Assembly: GCF_001613205.1 (NCBI RefSeq)
Contig: NZ_BDBX01000044.1
Coordinates: 32,554 to 96,553, forward strand
DNA: 64,000 nucleotides
Source of the DNA: Nocardia sienata NBRC 100364
GTDB lineage: Bacteria; Actinomycetota; Actinomycetes; Mycobacteriales; Mycobacteriaceae
Direction: 5' to 3'
Shown: piece by piece, positions 33,769 through 42,680 of the stretch
Position numbering within the stretch: the first letter of the stretch is position 1
How the letters are laid out: every line of letters begins with the position of its first letter
Translations under genes and position numbers: made by a program
Notes under the pieces: generated by a model
Told to the model about the DNA's origin: nothing
Seen by the model: only the letters and a program-made list of their open reading frames with translations
Database searches by the model: none

Positions 33769-34526
33769 GCACCATCACCGCACCGCTGGCCGATTCGTCG
33801 ATCATGCTGCGGCTCAATTTCAAACACTCCACCCGGAATCCGGTCACCATCTTCAACGCGGCCTTCATGCCGGTGGTGATGATGTTGATCTTCGTGTACG
33901 TGTTCGGCAGCGCCTTCGACGTCGGCGGCGAGTACATCGACTACGCGACGCCGGGCATGCTGCTGCTGGCCATCAGCTACGGATTGTCGGGCACCGCGGT
34001 GGCGGTGAGCTCGGATATGTCGAAGGGCATCATCAACCGGTTCAAGGTGATGGATGTGTCCCGCAGCGCCGTCCTCACCGGCCATGTCGTGGCCACCATC
34101 CTGACCAATGCGGTCGCCGTAGTGGCCATCCTCGCGGTGGCGTTCGCGCTGGGCTTCCGGCCACCGGCCACGGGGCTGCACTGGCTGGGCGCCCTCGGCA
34201 TCCTGGCGGCGACCTCGTTCGCCGCCGCCTGGCTCACGGTCGCGCTCGGTATGGCGGCGAAAACCCCGGAGTCCGCCGGTATGGGCGTGGTGCCGCTGAT
34301 CATGCTGCCCTTCGTGAGCACCGCGATCGTGCCGGCCGAGAAGATGGGCCAGGGGGTGCGGCAGTTCGCCCAGTACCAGCCGTTCACGCCGATCATCGAA
34401 GCACTGCGCGGGTTCCTGGCCGGTCACCCCTCCGGCGGTTACACGGCCGCGGCGCTCGCCTGGTGCGCCGGGTTCGCCCTCGTCGGATACGTGTGGTCGC
34501 GGGCCACGTTCAACAAGCGAGCGTGA
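33765..34526 (+). CDS. ABC-2 type exporter permease (DrrB-like)
   Basis: A 253-residue integral membrane protein with six predicted helices (for example VTIFNAAFMPVVMMLIFVYV, NAVAVVAILAVAFALGF, LGILAATSFAAAWLTVALGM) and the conserved RFKVMDVSRSAVLTG and QPFTPIIEALRGFLAG segments of the ABC-2 family. Forms the exporter with the upstream ATPase. Its last 17 bases overlap the convergent BTAD regulator gene. Confidence 0.92.
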   Translation: MSTITAPLADSSIMLRLNFKHSTRNPVTIFNAAFMPVVMMLIFVYVFGSAFDVGGEYIDYATPGMLLLAISYGLSGTAVAVSSDMSKGIINRFKVMDVSRSAVLTGHVVATILTNAVAVVAILAVAFALGFRPPATGLHWLGALGILAATSFAAAWLTVALGMAAKTPESAGMGVVPLIMLPFVSTAIVPAEKMGQGVRQFAQYQPFTPIIEALRGFLAGHPSGGYTAAALAWCAGFALVGYVWSRATFNKRA

Positions 34527-37500
34527 CGGCGGCCAGTTCCCGCCAGTCCGCTTCCGCGCCCTCCCGCATCGCCTCGGTGAAGTCCGCTTCACCGAGGCGA
34601 TCTCGTACCGTCCGCTCGATCCGAACCGCGTCCGGCTGGGAGCGATCGGGCGTCCCGTGCACGGCGGTACTCGCCGCGAGCAGCCGCGCGGCCTCGAGAG
34701 CGTGGTCGGCGCGCAGCGCGAGATCCGCGATCCCGACGATCACCTGGGCGACCAGAACTGAATGTCCCGCCTCGGCCGCCGCCCGGAAGGCGGTGCCGTG
34801 GTGGGACCGGGCCTGTTCCGGATCGGTGGCGAGGTACCCCAGCATGGTGTGGATCATGGCGGCGAGATGGGGCGTCTCGGCTTCGCTGCCCAACAGGGTT
34901 GTCGCGACCCGGATCTGCTCGCGCGCCTCGTCGGCCGCACCGCGCCAGCGGGCCAGCTCCGCTTTCGCCAGCGCCAGTTCGGCCAGCGCCACCGGCCAGG
35001 CGACCCGGTCCGCGCACCGCTGCGCCTCGGCCAGCGCGGCCGCGCTCGCCTCGGTATCACCCGCCAGCCAGTACAACTGGGCCTGCCGCGACAGCAGCCC
35101 GACGATGTCCTCGGTCGAGCCGATCTCGGTGACCACGGCATTCGCCTGTTCGAAAAGTTCACAGGCCACCGCGAATTCGCCGCGGCTGGCGTGTCGGTTC
35201 GCCGCCTCGGTCAGCGCGAAAGACATCCCCCACCGCTCACCGAGGGCGCGGAACTCGGCCAGCGCACCCTCGAGATAGCGGTCCACTTCCGGTCCGTCCC
35301 GGCCCAGCACGATGCGCATCTTGCCCATCTGCAACCGGGCCAGCGCACGCACCCAGGGGTCGGCGGCGGTGAGCAGCGGTTCGAACGCGGCCGGCAACGC
35401 TTCCGGGCCGTGCAGCACACGTTCCAGCGCGCCGATGAACGCCACCGCCGGATGCCCGGCCCGCACATCGCGGCCGACGCGGTGGGCCTTGCGGATCCAT
35501 TCCCCGACCTGGTTCGCGTCGTTGCGTCCGGAACTCAGGAAATGCACGACCAGCGCGTACACCATGGCGCGGGTCTCGTCGTCCACGTCGGCGGGCGCGT
35601 CCGCGACCGCGGAGAGGAACTCCAGACCTTCGGACTTGTACCCGCCGAGCCACCAGTACCAGCCGGCGGCCGCGGCGAGCCGCAGCGCCCCGGTCGTATC
35701 GCCGGCCGCGAGCGCGCCGCGCATCGCGACAGCGATATTGTCGTGCTCGGCCCCCAGCACCGCGAGCCATTCCAGCTGTTCGGCGCGGCGCAGATGCGGT
35801 TCCGCGGTCGCGGCGAGATCGGTGAAATAGGCCAGATGCGCTCGGCGCGCCGCGTCCGTCTCGCCGGACTCCGCCAGCCGGTCGCGGGCGTACTGCCGGA
35901 TCGTGTCGAGCATCCGGTAGCGCGGCTCGGTCTCCGCCGCGGTGAGCAGGAGCGATTTCTCGGTGAGCGCGGTGAGCAGTTCGAGCACCTCCCACTGCTC
36001 GACCCCCGAGTCCGGGCCGGCGCCGGGGTCCGCGCACACCTGTTCCGCCGCCGCCAGACTCGCGCCGCCGGCGAACACCGCGAGCCGGCGCAGCACCGTC
36101 CGTTCCGCGTCGGTGAGCAGCTCCCAGCTCCAGTCGACCACCGCACGCAAAGTCCGGTGCTGCCGGATCGCGGTGCGGCTGCCGCCGGTGAGCAGCCGGA
36201 ACCGGTCGTCGAGGCGGTCGGCGAGCTGGTCGAGGGACATGGTGCGCAATCTGGCGGCGGCCAGTTCGATCGCCAGCGGTATCCCGTCGAGGGCACGGCA
36301 GACGCGGCCCATGGTCGCCAGGGCGCGGGGGTCGGCGGCGAGATCCTGGCGCACCGCTCCGGCGCGGTCCCGCAGCAGTTGCACCGCCGGGGACGCGGCG
36401 ATCTCGCCGGGGTCCGCGTGCGCGGCGGGTAGCGCCAGCGGCTCGACCTGCCACAGTGCCTCGCCGGTGATACCGAGCGGTTCCCGGCTGGTGGCGAGGA
36501 TCCGCAGTCGCCGGCACTCCCCCAGGACCCGGTGGGCGAACACCGCCACCGCGTCGATGACATGCTCACAGTTGTCCAGGATCACCAGCGTCTCGCGGTC
36601 ACGCACCGCCGCGACGAACCGTTCGATCGGTTCGGCGTTCGGGGCGCCGCCGAGCAGCGCGTCGCGCAGGCCGAGCGCGGCGATCGCCGATTGCGCCACG
36701 TCACCGTTCGCCTCCACGGACGCCAATTCGACCAGCCAGGCGCCGTCGGGGAGATCGTCGAGCAGGGTCTGCGCGGTTTCCACCGCGAGCCTGGTCTTTC
36801 CCGAACCCCCGGGACCGGTCAGAGTGGTGAGCCGATGATTGGCGATGAGGTCGCGTACGGCGGCGATATCGGCGTATTTGCCGATGTATCCGGTGAGTTC
36901 GGCACGCAGATTGGTCCGGCGCCCGGTGTTCTCCGGGCCCACCTCGCCGCGCAACAGCGCGACGTGCAGTTCGGACAGTTCCGGGGAAGGATCCACTCCC
37001 AGCGTGTCGGCGAGCGCCTCCCGCGCATCTTGATACACCACCAGCGCCTCGGATCCACGGCCCGCGGCGCCGAGCGCGCGCATCAGCGCCGCGACGAGCC
37101 GTTCCCGCACCGGATACCGGGCCACCAGCTCGGTCAGCTCGCTCACCTGCTCCGCGGCCCGGCCGAGGCGGGTCTCCGATTCGTACAGGTCCTCGGTCGC
37201 GGCCAGGCGCAGCCCCTCGAGCCGGGTGAGCACCGCGTCCACGGCCTCGTTGTCGCGTACTTCCACGTCCTGCATCGGCGCACCGCGCCACAGGCCGAGT
37301 GCCTCGCGCAGCAGCCGGGCCCGCTGCGCGTCGTCCCCGCCGCGGGCCTCGTCGAGGAGCTGCTCGAACCGCACCGCGTCGACCGCGCCGGGGCGCACGG
37401 TGAGCCGGTATCCGCCCGCCTGCCCCTCGAGCGATCCGCCCGGGAGCAGCCGGCGCAGCCGGGAGACCAGCGCCTGCAGGGCGTTCGCGGCATCGGCGGG

Positions 37501-37665
37501 CGGCTGCTCACCCCAGATCCAGTCGACCAGGGTGGTCCGCGGGACCGGGCGGCCGGTTTCCAGGGCGAGGGCGATCAGCAGCGCCCGTAACCGGACGCCC
37601 GGTACCTCGATGGATCCCCCGTCGTCTGCTCGGATGTCGAGCGGTCCAAGCAACGCGATCTGCAC
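34510..37665 (-). CDS. SARP/BTAD-family transcriptional regulator with NB-ARC ATPase
   Basis: A 1051-residue AfsR-like regulator. Residues 1-95 form the OmpR-type DNA-binding domain (RLRALLIALALETGRPVPRT, WGEQPPADAANALQALVSRL), about 96-243 the BTAD helical domain, then an NB-ARC-type ATPase with Walker A GPGGSGKT (284-291) and TLVILDNCEHVIDAVAVF, and a long TPR-like C-terminal half (from about 600). SARP members bind tandem repeats at 11-bp period; such arrays lie upstream of both flanking operons. The GTG start at 37665 has a CAGAAT element 6 bases upstream and no ribosome site, so it too may be leaderless. Confidence 0.9.
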   Translation of the reverse strand: MQIALLGPLDIRADDGGSIEVPGVRLRALLIALALETGRPVPRTTLVDWIWGEQPPADAANALQALVSRLRRLLPGGSLEGQAGGYRLTVRPGAVDAVRFEQLLDEARGGDDAQRARLLREALGLWRGAPMQDVEVRDNEAVDAVLTRLEGLRLAATEDLYESETRLGRAAEQVSELTELVARYPVRERLVAALMRALGAAGRGSEALVVYQDAREALADTLGVDPSPELSELHVALLRGEVGPENTGRRTNLRAELTGYIGKYADIAAVRDLIANHRLTTLTGPGGSGKTRLAVETAQTLLDDLPDGAWLVELASVEANGDVAQSAIAALGLRDALLGGAPNAEPIERFVAAVRDRETLVILDNCEHVIDAVAVFAHRVLGECRRLRILATSREPLGITGEALWQVEPLALPAAHADPGEIAASPAVQLLRDRAGAVRQDLAADPRALATMGRVCRALDGIPLAIELAAARLRTMSLDQLADRLDDRFRLLTGGSRTAIRQHRTLRAVVDWSWELLTDAERTVLRRLAVFAGGASLAAAEQVCADPGAGPDSGVEQWEVLELLTALTEKSLLLTAAETEPRYRMLDTIRQYARDRLAESGETDAARRAHLAYFTDLAATAEPHLRRAEQLEWLAVLGAEHDNIAVAMRGALAAGDTTGALRLAAAAGWYWWLGGYKSEGLEFLSAVADAPADVDDETRAMVYALVVHFLSSGRNDANQVGEWIRKAHRVGRDVRAGHPAVAFIGALERVLHGPEALPAAFEPLLTAADPWVRALARLQMGKMRIVLGRDGPEVDRYLEGALAEFRALGERWGMSFALTEAANRHASRGEFAVACELFEQANAVVTEIGSTEDIVGLLSRQAQLYWLAGDTEASAAALAEAQRCADRVAWPVALAELALAKAELARWRGAADEAREQIRVATTLLGSEAETPHLAAMIHTMLGYLATDPEQARSHHGTAFRAAAEAGHSVLVAQVIVGIADLALRADHALEAARLLAASTAVHGTPDRSQPDAVRIERTVRDRLGEADFTEAMREGAEADWRELAAVTLAC

Positions 37666-37742
37666 CGGACCATTCTGCCGCAGCGAGTCGCACGGTCTCT
37701 CCGAGAGTGAATATCACCGCTCTGAGCAGCGCCGATACCACA

Positions 37743-37796
37743 TCAGTGGGTATGTCAGCGTGGTATCAGGCCGGTATCAGCGGGCCCGGCGACAGT
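37743..37796 (+). promoter_or_regulatory. SARP-type direct repeat array and -10 upstream of ferredoxin/P450 operon
   Basis: TCAG motifs at 37743, 37755, 37766 and 37777 (spacing 12, 11, 11), three of them preceded by GTA-like bases (TATGTCAG, GGTATCAG, GGTATCAG). GACAGT (37791-37796) follows 10 bases later and an ATG at 37803 comes 6 bases after that. The layout almost exactly copies the drrA-side array at 32764-32816. Confidence 0.7.
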
Positions 37797-37868
37797 TCTC
37801 CCATGACCAGATGGGCAAAAGCGACCACGGGCCCGGACAGCCCCGTGGCCCGGCGGGAGGGAGTAACC

Positions 37869-38099
37869 ATGGAACTCGCGGTCGACCGGGAACGCTGCAT
37901 CGGCGCCGGTATGTGCGCACTACTCGCTCCGGAGTTGTTCGACCAGGACGACGCCGACGGCCGGGTGCTGCTCCGCGACCCCGTGCCCCCGGCCGCACAC
38001 CACTCCGCCGCCCACGAAGCCGCCCACAACTGCCCGGCGGCGGCGATCACTCTGCTCGGCCGGGCGTCCGCACCGCCGGACCGGCACACCGGCGACTGA
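37869..38099 (+). CDS. 3Fe-4S ferredoxin
   Basis: A 76-residue small ferredoxin of the type that feeds electrons to cytochrome P450s: MELAVDRERCIGAGMCALLA gives the first cysteines (C10, C16) and HNCPAAAITL supplies the last. The middle Cys is absent as in single-cluster members. ATG 37869 has GGGAGGGAG upstream. An in-frame ATG at 37803, directly downstream of the SARP-type promoter, would add 22 residues from a leaderless message. It precedes the P450 gene, its probable partner. No ferredoxin reductase is nearby. Confidence 0.85.
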   Translation: MELAVDRERCIGAGMCALLAPELFDQDDADGRVLLRDPVPPAAHHSAAHEAAHNCPAAAITLLGRASAPPDRHTGD

Positions 38100-38204
38100 C
38101 GGCGACGGCACGTCCCGGCTCACCGGAGCCCCCGCCCCGAACACCCACCCCACCGATCACCCTTGTCCCGCGCAGCCCCGGGACCTCGAACGACAGGAAA
38201 TACG

Positions 38205-39419
38205 ATGAGCGACACCGCCTCCGTCCCGCATGGTCTCCCCACCGCACGTGATGCCGGCCCCTTCGTTCCGCCCCGGGAGATCACCCGGCTGCGCGAGGCG
38301 CGCCCGGTGAGTCCACTGATCTTCCCCGACGGGCACGCCGGCTGGCTGGTCACCGGATATGAGGAGGTCCGCGCGCTCCTGGCCGATACCCGCTTCAGCT
38401 CCCGCCAGGACATCGGCATTGTGCACGCGCTGGACGCGAATCCCGATATGCCCGCTCAAACCGAACCCTCGCCGCAGATCCCGGGACTGTTCGTCGCCAT
38501 GGACCCGCCGGACCACACCCGGCTGCGGCGCAAGCTCATCGGCGCTTTCACCGTCCGGCGCATGAAACAACTCGAAGAGCACATCGCCGAGGTCGTGGAG
38601 CGGCAACTCGATGAGATGGCGGCCCTGACCCCGCCGGTCGATCTGGTGCGGGCCTTCGCGCTGCCGGTGCCCTCGCTGGTGATCTGCGAACTGCTCGGCG
38701 TCCCCTACGCCGACCGCGAGACCTTCCAGACCAACTCCGCCAAGTTCCTGCTGCGGGACCAGCCGCTGGAGGAGAAGATGGGTGCCTACGGCGCGATGAT
38801 GGGCTACCTGGCCGAACTGGTGACGGCCAAACGCGCCGAGCCCGGCGAGGACATCCTGTCCGACCTCGCCCGCGACGCGGACCTCTCCATCGAGGAACTG
38901 ACCGGCATCTCCTTCCTGCTGCTGCTCGCCGGCCACGAGACCACCGCGAACATGCTGGCGCTGGGCACCTTCGCGCTGCTGGAGAACCCGGAGCAGCTGG
39001 CCGAACTGCGCGCGGACCCGGACCTGATGCCGGACGCGGTCGAAGAACTCATGCGCTACCTGTCGGTCGCCGATATCTTCTACCGCTACGCCACCGAGGA
39101 TCTCGAACTCGGCGGGGAGACCATTCCCGCGGGATCCACCGTGGTGGTCTCGCTGCTGGCCGCCAACCATGATCCCCGGCGTTTCGACGACCCGGACACC
39201 CTCGACATCCACCGCAAGGCCCGCGGGCACGTGTCCTTCGGGCACGGCGTGCACCAGTGCCTGGGCCAGCAACTGGCCCGGGTGGAGATGCGCGCCGGTT
39301 TCGCCGGACTGCTGCGCCGCTTCCCGACCCTGCGGCTCGCCGTGCCCGCCGGGGAAGTACCGCTGCGGACCGATATGAACATCTACGGCGTCCACGAACT
39401 GCCGGTCACCTGGTCCTGA
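38205..39419 (+). CDS. Cytochrome P450
   Basis: A 404-residue bacterial P450 hydroxylase. The I-helix oxygen-binding motif AGHETT is at 242-247, the K-helix E281-x2-R284 (EELMR), and the heme loop FGHGVHQCLG with ligand C352. The N-terminal third includes the CYP105/107-like region FVAMDPPDHTRLRRKLIGAF. Substrate unknown. Operon with ferredoxin upstream and DUF4097 protein downstream, under a promoter with the same array as the DrrAB exporter, suggesting a role in making or modifying an exported small molecule. Confidence 0.93.
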   Translation: MSDTASVPHGLPTARDAGPFVPPREITRLREARPVSPLIFPDGHAGWLVTGYEEVRALLADTRFSSRQDIGIVHALDANPDMPAQTEPSPQIPGLFVAMDPPDHTRLRRKLIGAFTVRRMKQLEEHIAEVVERQLDEMAALTPPVDLVRAFALPVPSLVICELLGVPYADRETFQTNSAKFLLRDQPLEEKMGAYGAMMGYLAELVTAKRAEPGEDILSDLARDADLSIEELTGISFLLLLAGHETTANMLALGTFALLENPEQLAELRADPDLMPDAVEELMRYLSVADIFYRYATEDLELGGETIPAGSTVVVSLLAANHDPRRFDDPDTLDIHRKARGHVSFGHGVHQCLGQQLARVEMRAGFAGLLRRFPTLRLAVPAGEVPLRTDMNIYGVHELPVTWS

Positions 39420-39493
39420 ACGGCCCGGTAGACCACCCGCCGATCGCGCGATCGGCACACACATAACTCTCTCGCACGCAAAGGAGCACTGCC

Positions 39494-40138
39494 ATGCCCA
39501 CATTCGAGACGCCGGAACCGATCGTCGTCACCGTCGAAGTACTCTGCGGCGAAGTCACGGTCGCCGCCGCCGACCGCACCGACACCGTGGTCACGATCCG
39601 GCCGGCCGACGAGTCCAAGAAAGGCGATATCCGCGCCGCCGAACAGACCCGGGTCGATTTCACGGCCGGCGCCCTGAGCGTGATCACCCCGCGGGATTGG
39701 CGGACCTACACCCCGTTCGGCGGCAATCCGTCGATCGTGGTGACCATCGAGGTGCCCACGGGCTCCCGGTGGAAGGGCACCGCCGCGGTGGGCCGGTTGG
39801 TGGGCACCGGCGAACTCGGCCGATGCGATCTGGAGGTGGCCGCCGGCGATATCGTCGTCGAGCGCCCGACCGATTCGGTGACCGCGAAAACCGCCAAGGG
39901 CGATATCCGCATCGGCGAGGCAGTGCGCGGGGAACTGCGGTTGGAGACATCCATGGGCGAACTCGAAGTGGGTATCGGCCCGGGCAGCGCGGCCTGGCTG
40001 GAGGCGGGCGCTCTGCACGGCACGGTACAGAACCGGATACAACCGGTCGATCCGGCGGCGAGCAACGGGGACATCGTGCGGGTGTACGCGCGCAATTCCT
40101 ACGGCGACATCATCGTCGGGCACGCGAGCGTCGTCTGA
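39494..40138 (+). CDS. DUF4097 family beta-strand repeat protein
   Basis: A 214-residue protein rich in short beta-strands: EPIVVTVEVLCGEVTVAAAD, SIVVTIEVPTGSRWKGTAAV, TAKTAKGDIRIGEAVRGELR, TSMGELEVGIGPGSAAWLEA. These repeats with G(D/E)(I/L) turns define DUF4097 solenoids. No signal peptide, so probably cytoplasmic. Last gene of the ferredoxin/P450 operon (75-base gap with AAAGGAGC upstream of the start). Function unknown; members often follow transporter or regulator genes. Confidence 0.85.
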   Translation: MPTFETPEPIVVTVEVLCGEVTVAAADRTDTVVTIRPADESKKGDIRAAEQTRVDFTAGALSVITPRDWRTYTPFGGNPSIVVTIEVPTGSRWKGTAAVGRLVGTGELGRCDLEVAAGDIVVERPTDSVTAKTAKGDIRIGEAVRGELRLETSMGELEVGIGPGSAAWLEAGALHGTVQNRIQPVDPAASNGDIVRVYARNSYGDIIVGHASVV

Positions 40139-40231
40139 CCATTCGGCACGAGCACAACGGCCGAGCGAACATGCGCGCCCACGCCTGCCCGGAGCCGACC
40201 GGACCGCGGTCGGTGGGTATGGGCTCGGTCG

Positions 40232-40855
40232 TCATCGTGCTCCCGTTCGTGTTCGGCTCTCCCGATCGGGCGTGTGGCCGGCGCGGGACGAGTCCCATCC
40301 CGCCCGGGATGAGACGAGCAGTGCTGCGCCGATGTGGACGGCCATCGAATAGCGCAGGATGTCACCGGTGGCACCGCTGGTCAGCATCGCCAGCGTGTAC
40401 ACAGCGAACAACCCCGCGACTGCCTTGCCGCACCACCGCCACCCCGGCCCGGCGATCAGTGCTGCGCCCAGTCCTGCTTCGAGAGCGGTCGCGAGGGCCG
40501 CAGGGATCGCGGGCCGCGGCCACCACGGCAGCAGGGCTTGGGTGTTCATCACGAATTCCGACCAGGATCCCCACGACACGCCTGGCGCGCCGGTGGGTCC
40601 GACCAGGCCGAAACGGTCGGCAACGGCGGCCACCAGTTCGAGTCCGAGCAGGACGGCGAGGACCCGTCCGCTCCACCACGTCAGCCGCGCGTTTCTCGCG
40701 GTGAAAGCGGCCGCGGACAGCGCGGCCGCTACTGTGATGAGGACAACCACCCGGCCGATAGGGTTCCCTCGGGCGAGCCAGGTACCCCAGAGCGCCAGCC
40801 CGATCGCTACCCAGGCAACGCCGCCCCAGCCGCGGGCGCGATCCATGAACTCCAC
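40232..40855 (-). CDS. DoxX-like family membrane protein
   Basis: About 207 residues with several membrane helices (GGVAWVAIGLALWGTWLA, IGRVVVLITVAAALSAAAF, VLAVLLGLELVAAVADRFGL, AVAGLFAVYTLAMLTS). The layout resembles DoxX/DUF417-type four-helix proteins. GTG 40855 (with GGAG 6 bases upstream) is preferred; TTG 40867 and an ATG at 40843 also lie in frame. Divergent from a MarR regulator (60-base gap), which probably controls it. Confidence 0.7.
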   Translation of the reverse strand: MEFMDRARGWGGVAWVAIGLALWGTWLARGNPIGRVVVLITVAAALSAAAFTARNARLTWWSGRVLAVLLGLELVAAVADRFGLVGPTGAPGVSWGSWSEFVMNTQALLPWWPRPAIPAALATALEAGLGAALIAGPGWRWCGKAVAGLFAVYTLAMLTSGATGDILRYSMAVHIGAALLVSSRAGWDSSRAGHTPDRESRTRTGAR

Positions 40856-40915
40856 GATATTCTCCAATTGGTCATGTGCTTGACTAAAGCTGTCGCCAGA
40901 CTAGAAGGGACCAGA

Positions 40916-41476
40916 GTGTTGGTCAAGGACCTGACTAATCCATTCCGGGATCGCCCACTTCCACTGGGTAGCCTCATGTCCGCCGCGGCACATCGGCTCG
41001 GCGGCCAGCTCGACGACCTTCTCGCCAGTCTCGGCTTTGCCGAGGTGCGTGCCGCGCAAGCGCAGATCTTCCTGGCTGTCGACGGCGCCGGAACGCGTGC
41101 GGGCGTCCTCGCCCAGCGGACGCATATGACAAAGCAGGCGATGGCCGAACAAGTGGGGAGATTGGAGCGAGCCGGCTACCTGGAGGTCGTCGCCGATCCC
41201 GATGACCGACGCGCTCGGCTTGTGCGGCTTACGAAAAAAGGTGAGGAAGCAGTAGAGGCGGCTGCGACTGCCGTGGACATGTTCGATCGGTGGCTCGTCA
41301 GCCGCATCGGGACAACAGAAGTCGATGCCCTCCGTGCAACGCTGGAGCTCATCCTCGCTTCGGCACCGACAGAATGGAATCGCCACCATCCGCCATCTGG
41401 AACACCGCTACCAGCGGCCGATTTCCATGCCACGCGAGCCGATTCCGATGCACCCCGCCGGGCAGGCCAGAAGTAG
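40916..41476 (+). CDS. MarR family regulator (DoxX-linked)
   Basis: About 186 residues: QLDDLLASLGFAEVRAAQAQ, AGVLAQRTHMTKQAMAEQVG recognition helix, the wing LEVVADPDDRRARLVRLTKK and the DPDDRR signature. It is divergent from the DoxX-like gene, and the promoter region carries repeated GACTAA/GTCAAG elements. GTG 40916 is a plausible start with AGAAGGGA upstream; an internal ATG at about 40976 is possible. The C-terminal 40 residues after SAPTEWNR are not family-like. Confidence 0.8.
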   Translation: MLVKDLTNPFRDRPLPLGSLMSAAAHRLGGQLDDLLASLGFAEVRAAQAQIFLAVDGAGTRAGVLAQRTHMTKQAMAEQVGRLERAGYLEVVADPDDRRARLVRLTKKGEEAVEAAATAVDMFDRWLVSRIGTTEVDALRATLELILASAPTEWNRHHPPSGTPLPAADFHATRADSDAPRRAGQK

Positions 41477-41722
41477 CCCGTCGAAGTATGTTGTGCGTGC
41501 GGCCTTCGAGCGAAGCGCGTGGCCCACCTCGCCGAGCAGCTGGAGATCGATGATGCGTCGTGCCCGGTGAGTGCCTGGCCAAAGGGTTCGACACCCGGAT
41601 ACGGGAACGGTTCCGGACCCGCCCCCGAGCCGGGATCATCGAACGCGGCGAAGGACTCGAATGCCGACTTCTGGGCGGTCTCCGGCCGGATGGCGGGTGA
41701 ATGAGCGCCGGCGGCGGCGGAC
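41477..41722. other. Intergenic, no gene seen
   Basis: About 245 bases between the convergent MarR gene and the 101-aa hypothetical gene. Short open frames exist, one with a phrase HLAEQLEIDDASC of unclear origin, but none is supportable as a gene. Confidence 0.35.
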
Positions 41723-42028
41723 CTAATCGACCGGGCGAATCGCCGGACTCCACCCCTGGGTCATCGTGACGTAGGCGGCGAGATCCTCGATGCACATCAT
41801 CTCGGGATGGCTGTAGTAGATCAGTTCGAACCGGCGCTGCCGCCAGGACATCGGGTCCATGCGACCCTCATGACTCGTATCGCACAGCGCTTCGAGCCGA
41901 CCCAGATCGAACGGCTCCTTACCACGGGCGTGCGCGTCCGCTTTGACGGCTGCCAAGCGCTCTGTACGTGTCAGATCCGCTCTACCCCACACCCCCGCCG
42001 CGAAGCGGCGTGCTTCTTCGAGGTCCAC
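41723..42028 (-). CDS. Hypothetical protein (101 aa)
   Basis: An acidic-basic helical protein: MDLEEARRFAAGVWGRADLT, RTERLAAVKADAHARGKEPF, RLEALCDTSHEGRMDPMSWR, QRRFELIYYSHPEMMCIEDL. GTG 42028 is supported by TAGGAG upstream. No family recognised; codon use and the ribosome site make it a likely real gene. Confidence 0.6.
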   Translation of the reverse strand: MDLEEARRFAAGVWGRADLTRTERLAAVKADAHARGKEPFDLGRLEALCDTSHEGRMDPMSWRQRRFELIYYSHPEMMCIEDLAAYVTMTQGWSPAIRPVD

Positions 42029-42311
42029 TGACGCTCTCCTACCTGCCCGCGGGCCCGGTCCAGCCGGAAGGCTGGTTTAACCACGAGAAGTTCTGGGTAC
42101 GATTCTAGGCCGTGAACTGCGGTGCCGCAGCGCCGATTCCCGTGCACGTCCCGAAACCCGTGCGCACCCTGGGAATTCTATGGTCCGCGCGGTCCGCCCC
42201 CCCGCCTATTCGCCGTAGCCGATGCGGAAATCGAGGACGGCACAACCGAGGGTACCGCCCGCCCACGTCGGCGGCGTCCGGCGGCGGCCCACCGGCGATC
42301 CGGCCGGTGCG

Positions 42312-42460
42312 TCATCGGCGCTCGACGCGGACCTCACTGCACGGGGCCGGACCGTCCGGCAGCGCCGAGTGTCCTCCTGACAGGAACCGGTCGAGGAACG
42401 CCGGCGTGTACGCGGCGACGATCTCGTGGCCGCGCGCCCCGATCGGCTCGTCCCAGTGGG
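42312..42460 (-). pseudogene. Possible C-terminal fragment of an alpha/beta hydrolase
   Basis: The frame reading HWDEPIGARGHEIVAAYTPA FLDRFLSGGHSALPDG to a stop resembles the last helix and end of PAF-acetylhydrolase or dienelactone-hydrolase type enzymes. Nothing upstream continues the fold in any frame. The rest of 42029-42680 is without recognisable features. Confidence 0.3.
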
Positions 42461-42680
42461 CGGCCCGCGGCGGTCGCCGCCCACCACAGGATCCCGGCCG
42501 CCATCGACTCTCTTCCCTCCCGGAGTATTCGTGGCATCGCACCGGAATATCCGCCGGCGCGGGCCCACTGTCGAACAGCCGGCTCGGGACGGTCCAGGAC
42601 GAATGTTCCCCAGGCCTGGTGGCGACGCTTGGAGAACGGGTTCAGCGCCTTGCGCGTCGACGTCGCGGGCCGGGCACCGT

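Noticed and set aside
34762..36432. 556-codon plus-strand frame opposite the BTAD regulator
   Set aside because: Shadow of the ATPase/TPR part of the regulator; Arg/Gly-rich with no domains.
41519..41704. Phrase HLAEQLEIDDASC resembling the N-terminus of Tn3-type transposases
   Set aside because: Only 13 residues match the impression and the sequence after it does not continue the family in any frame.
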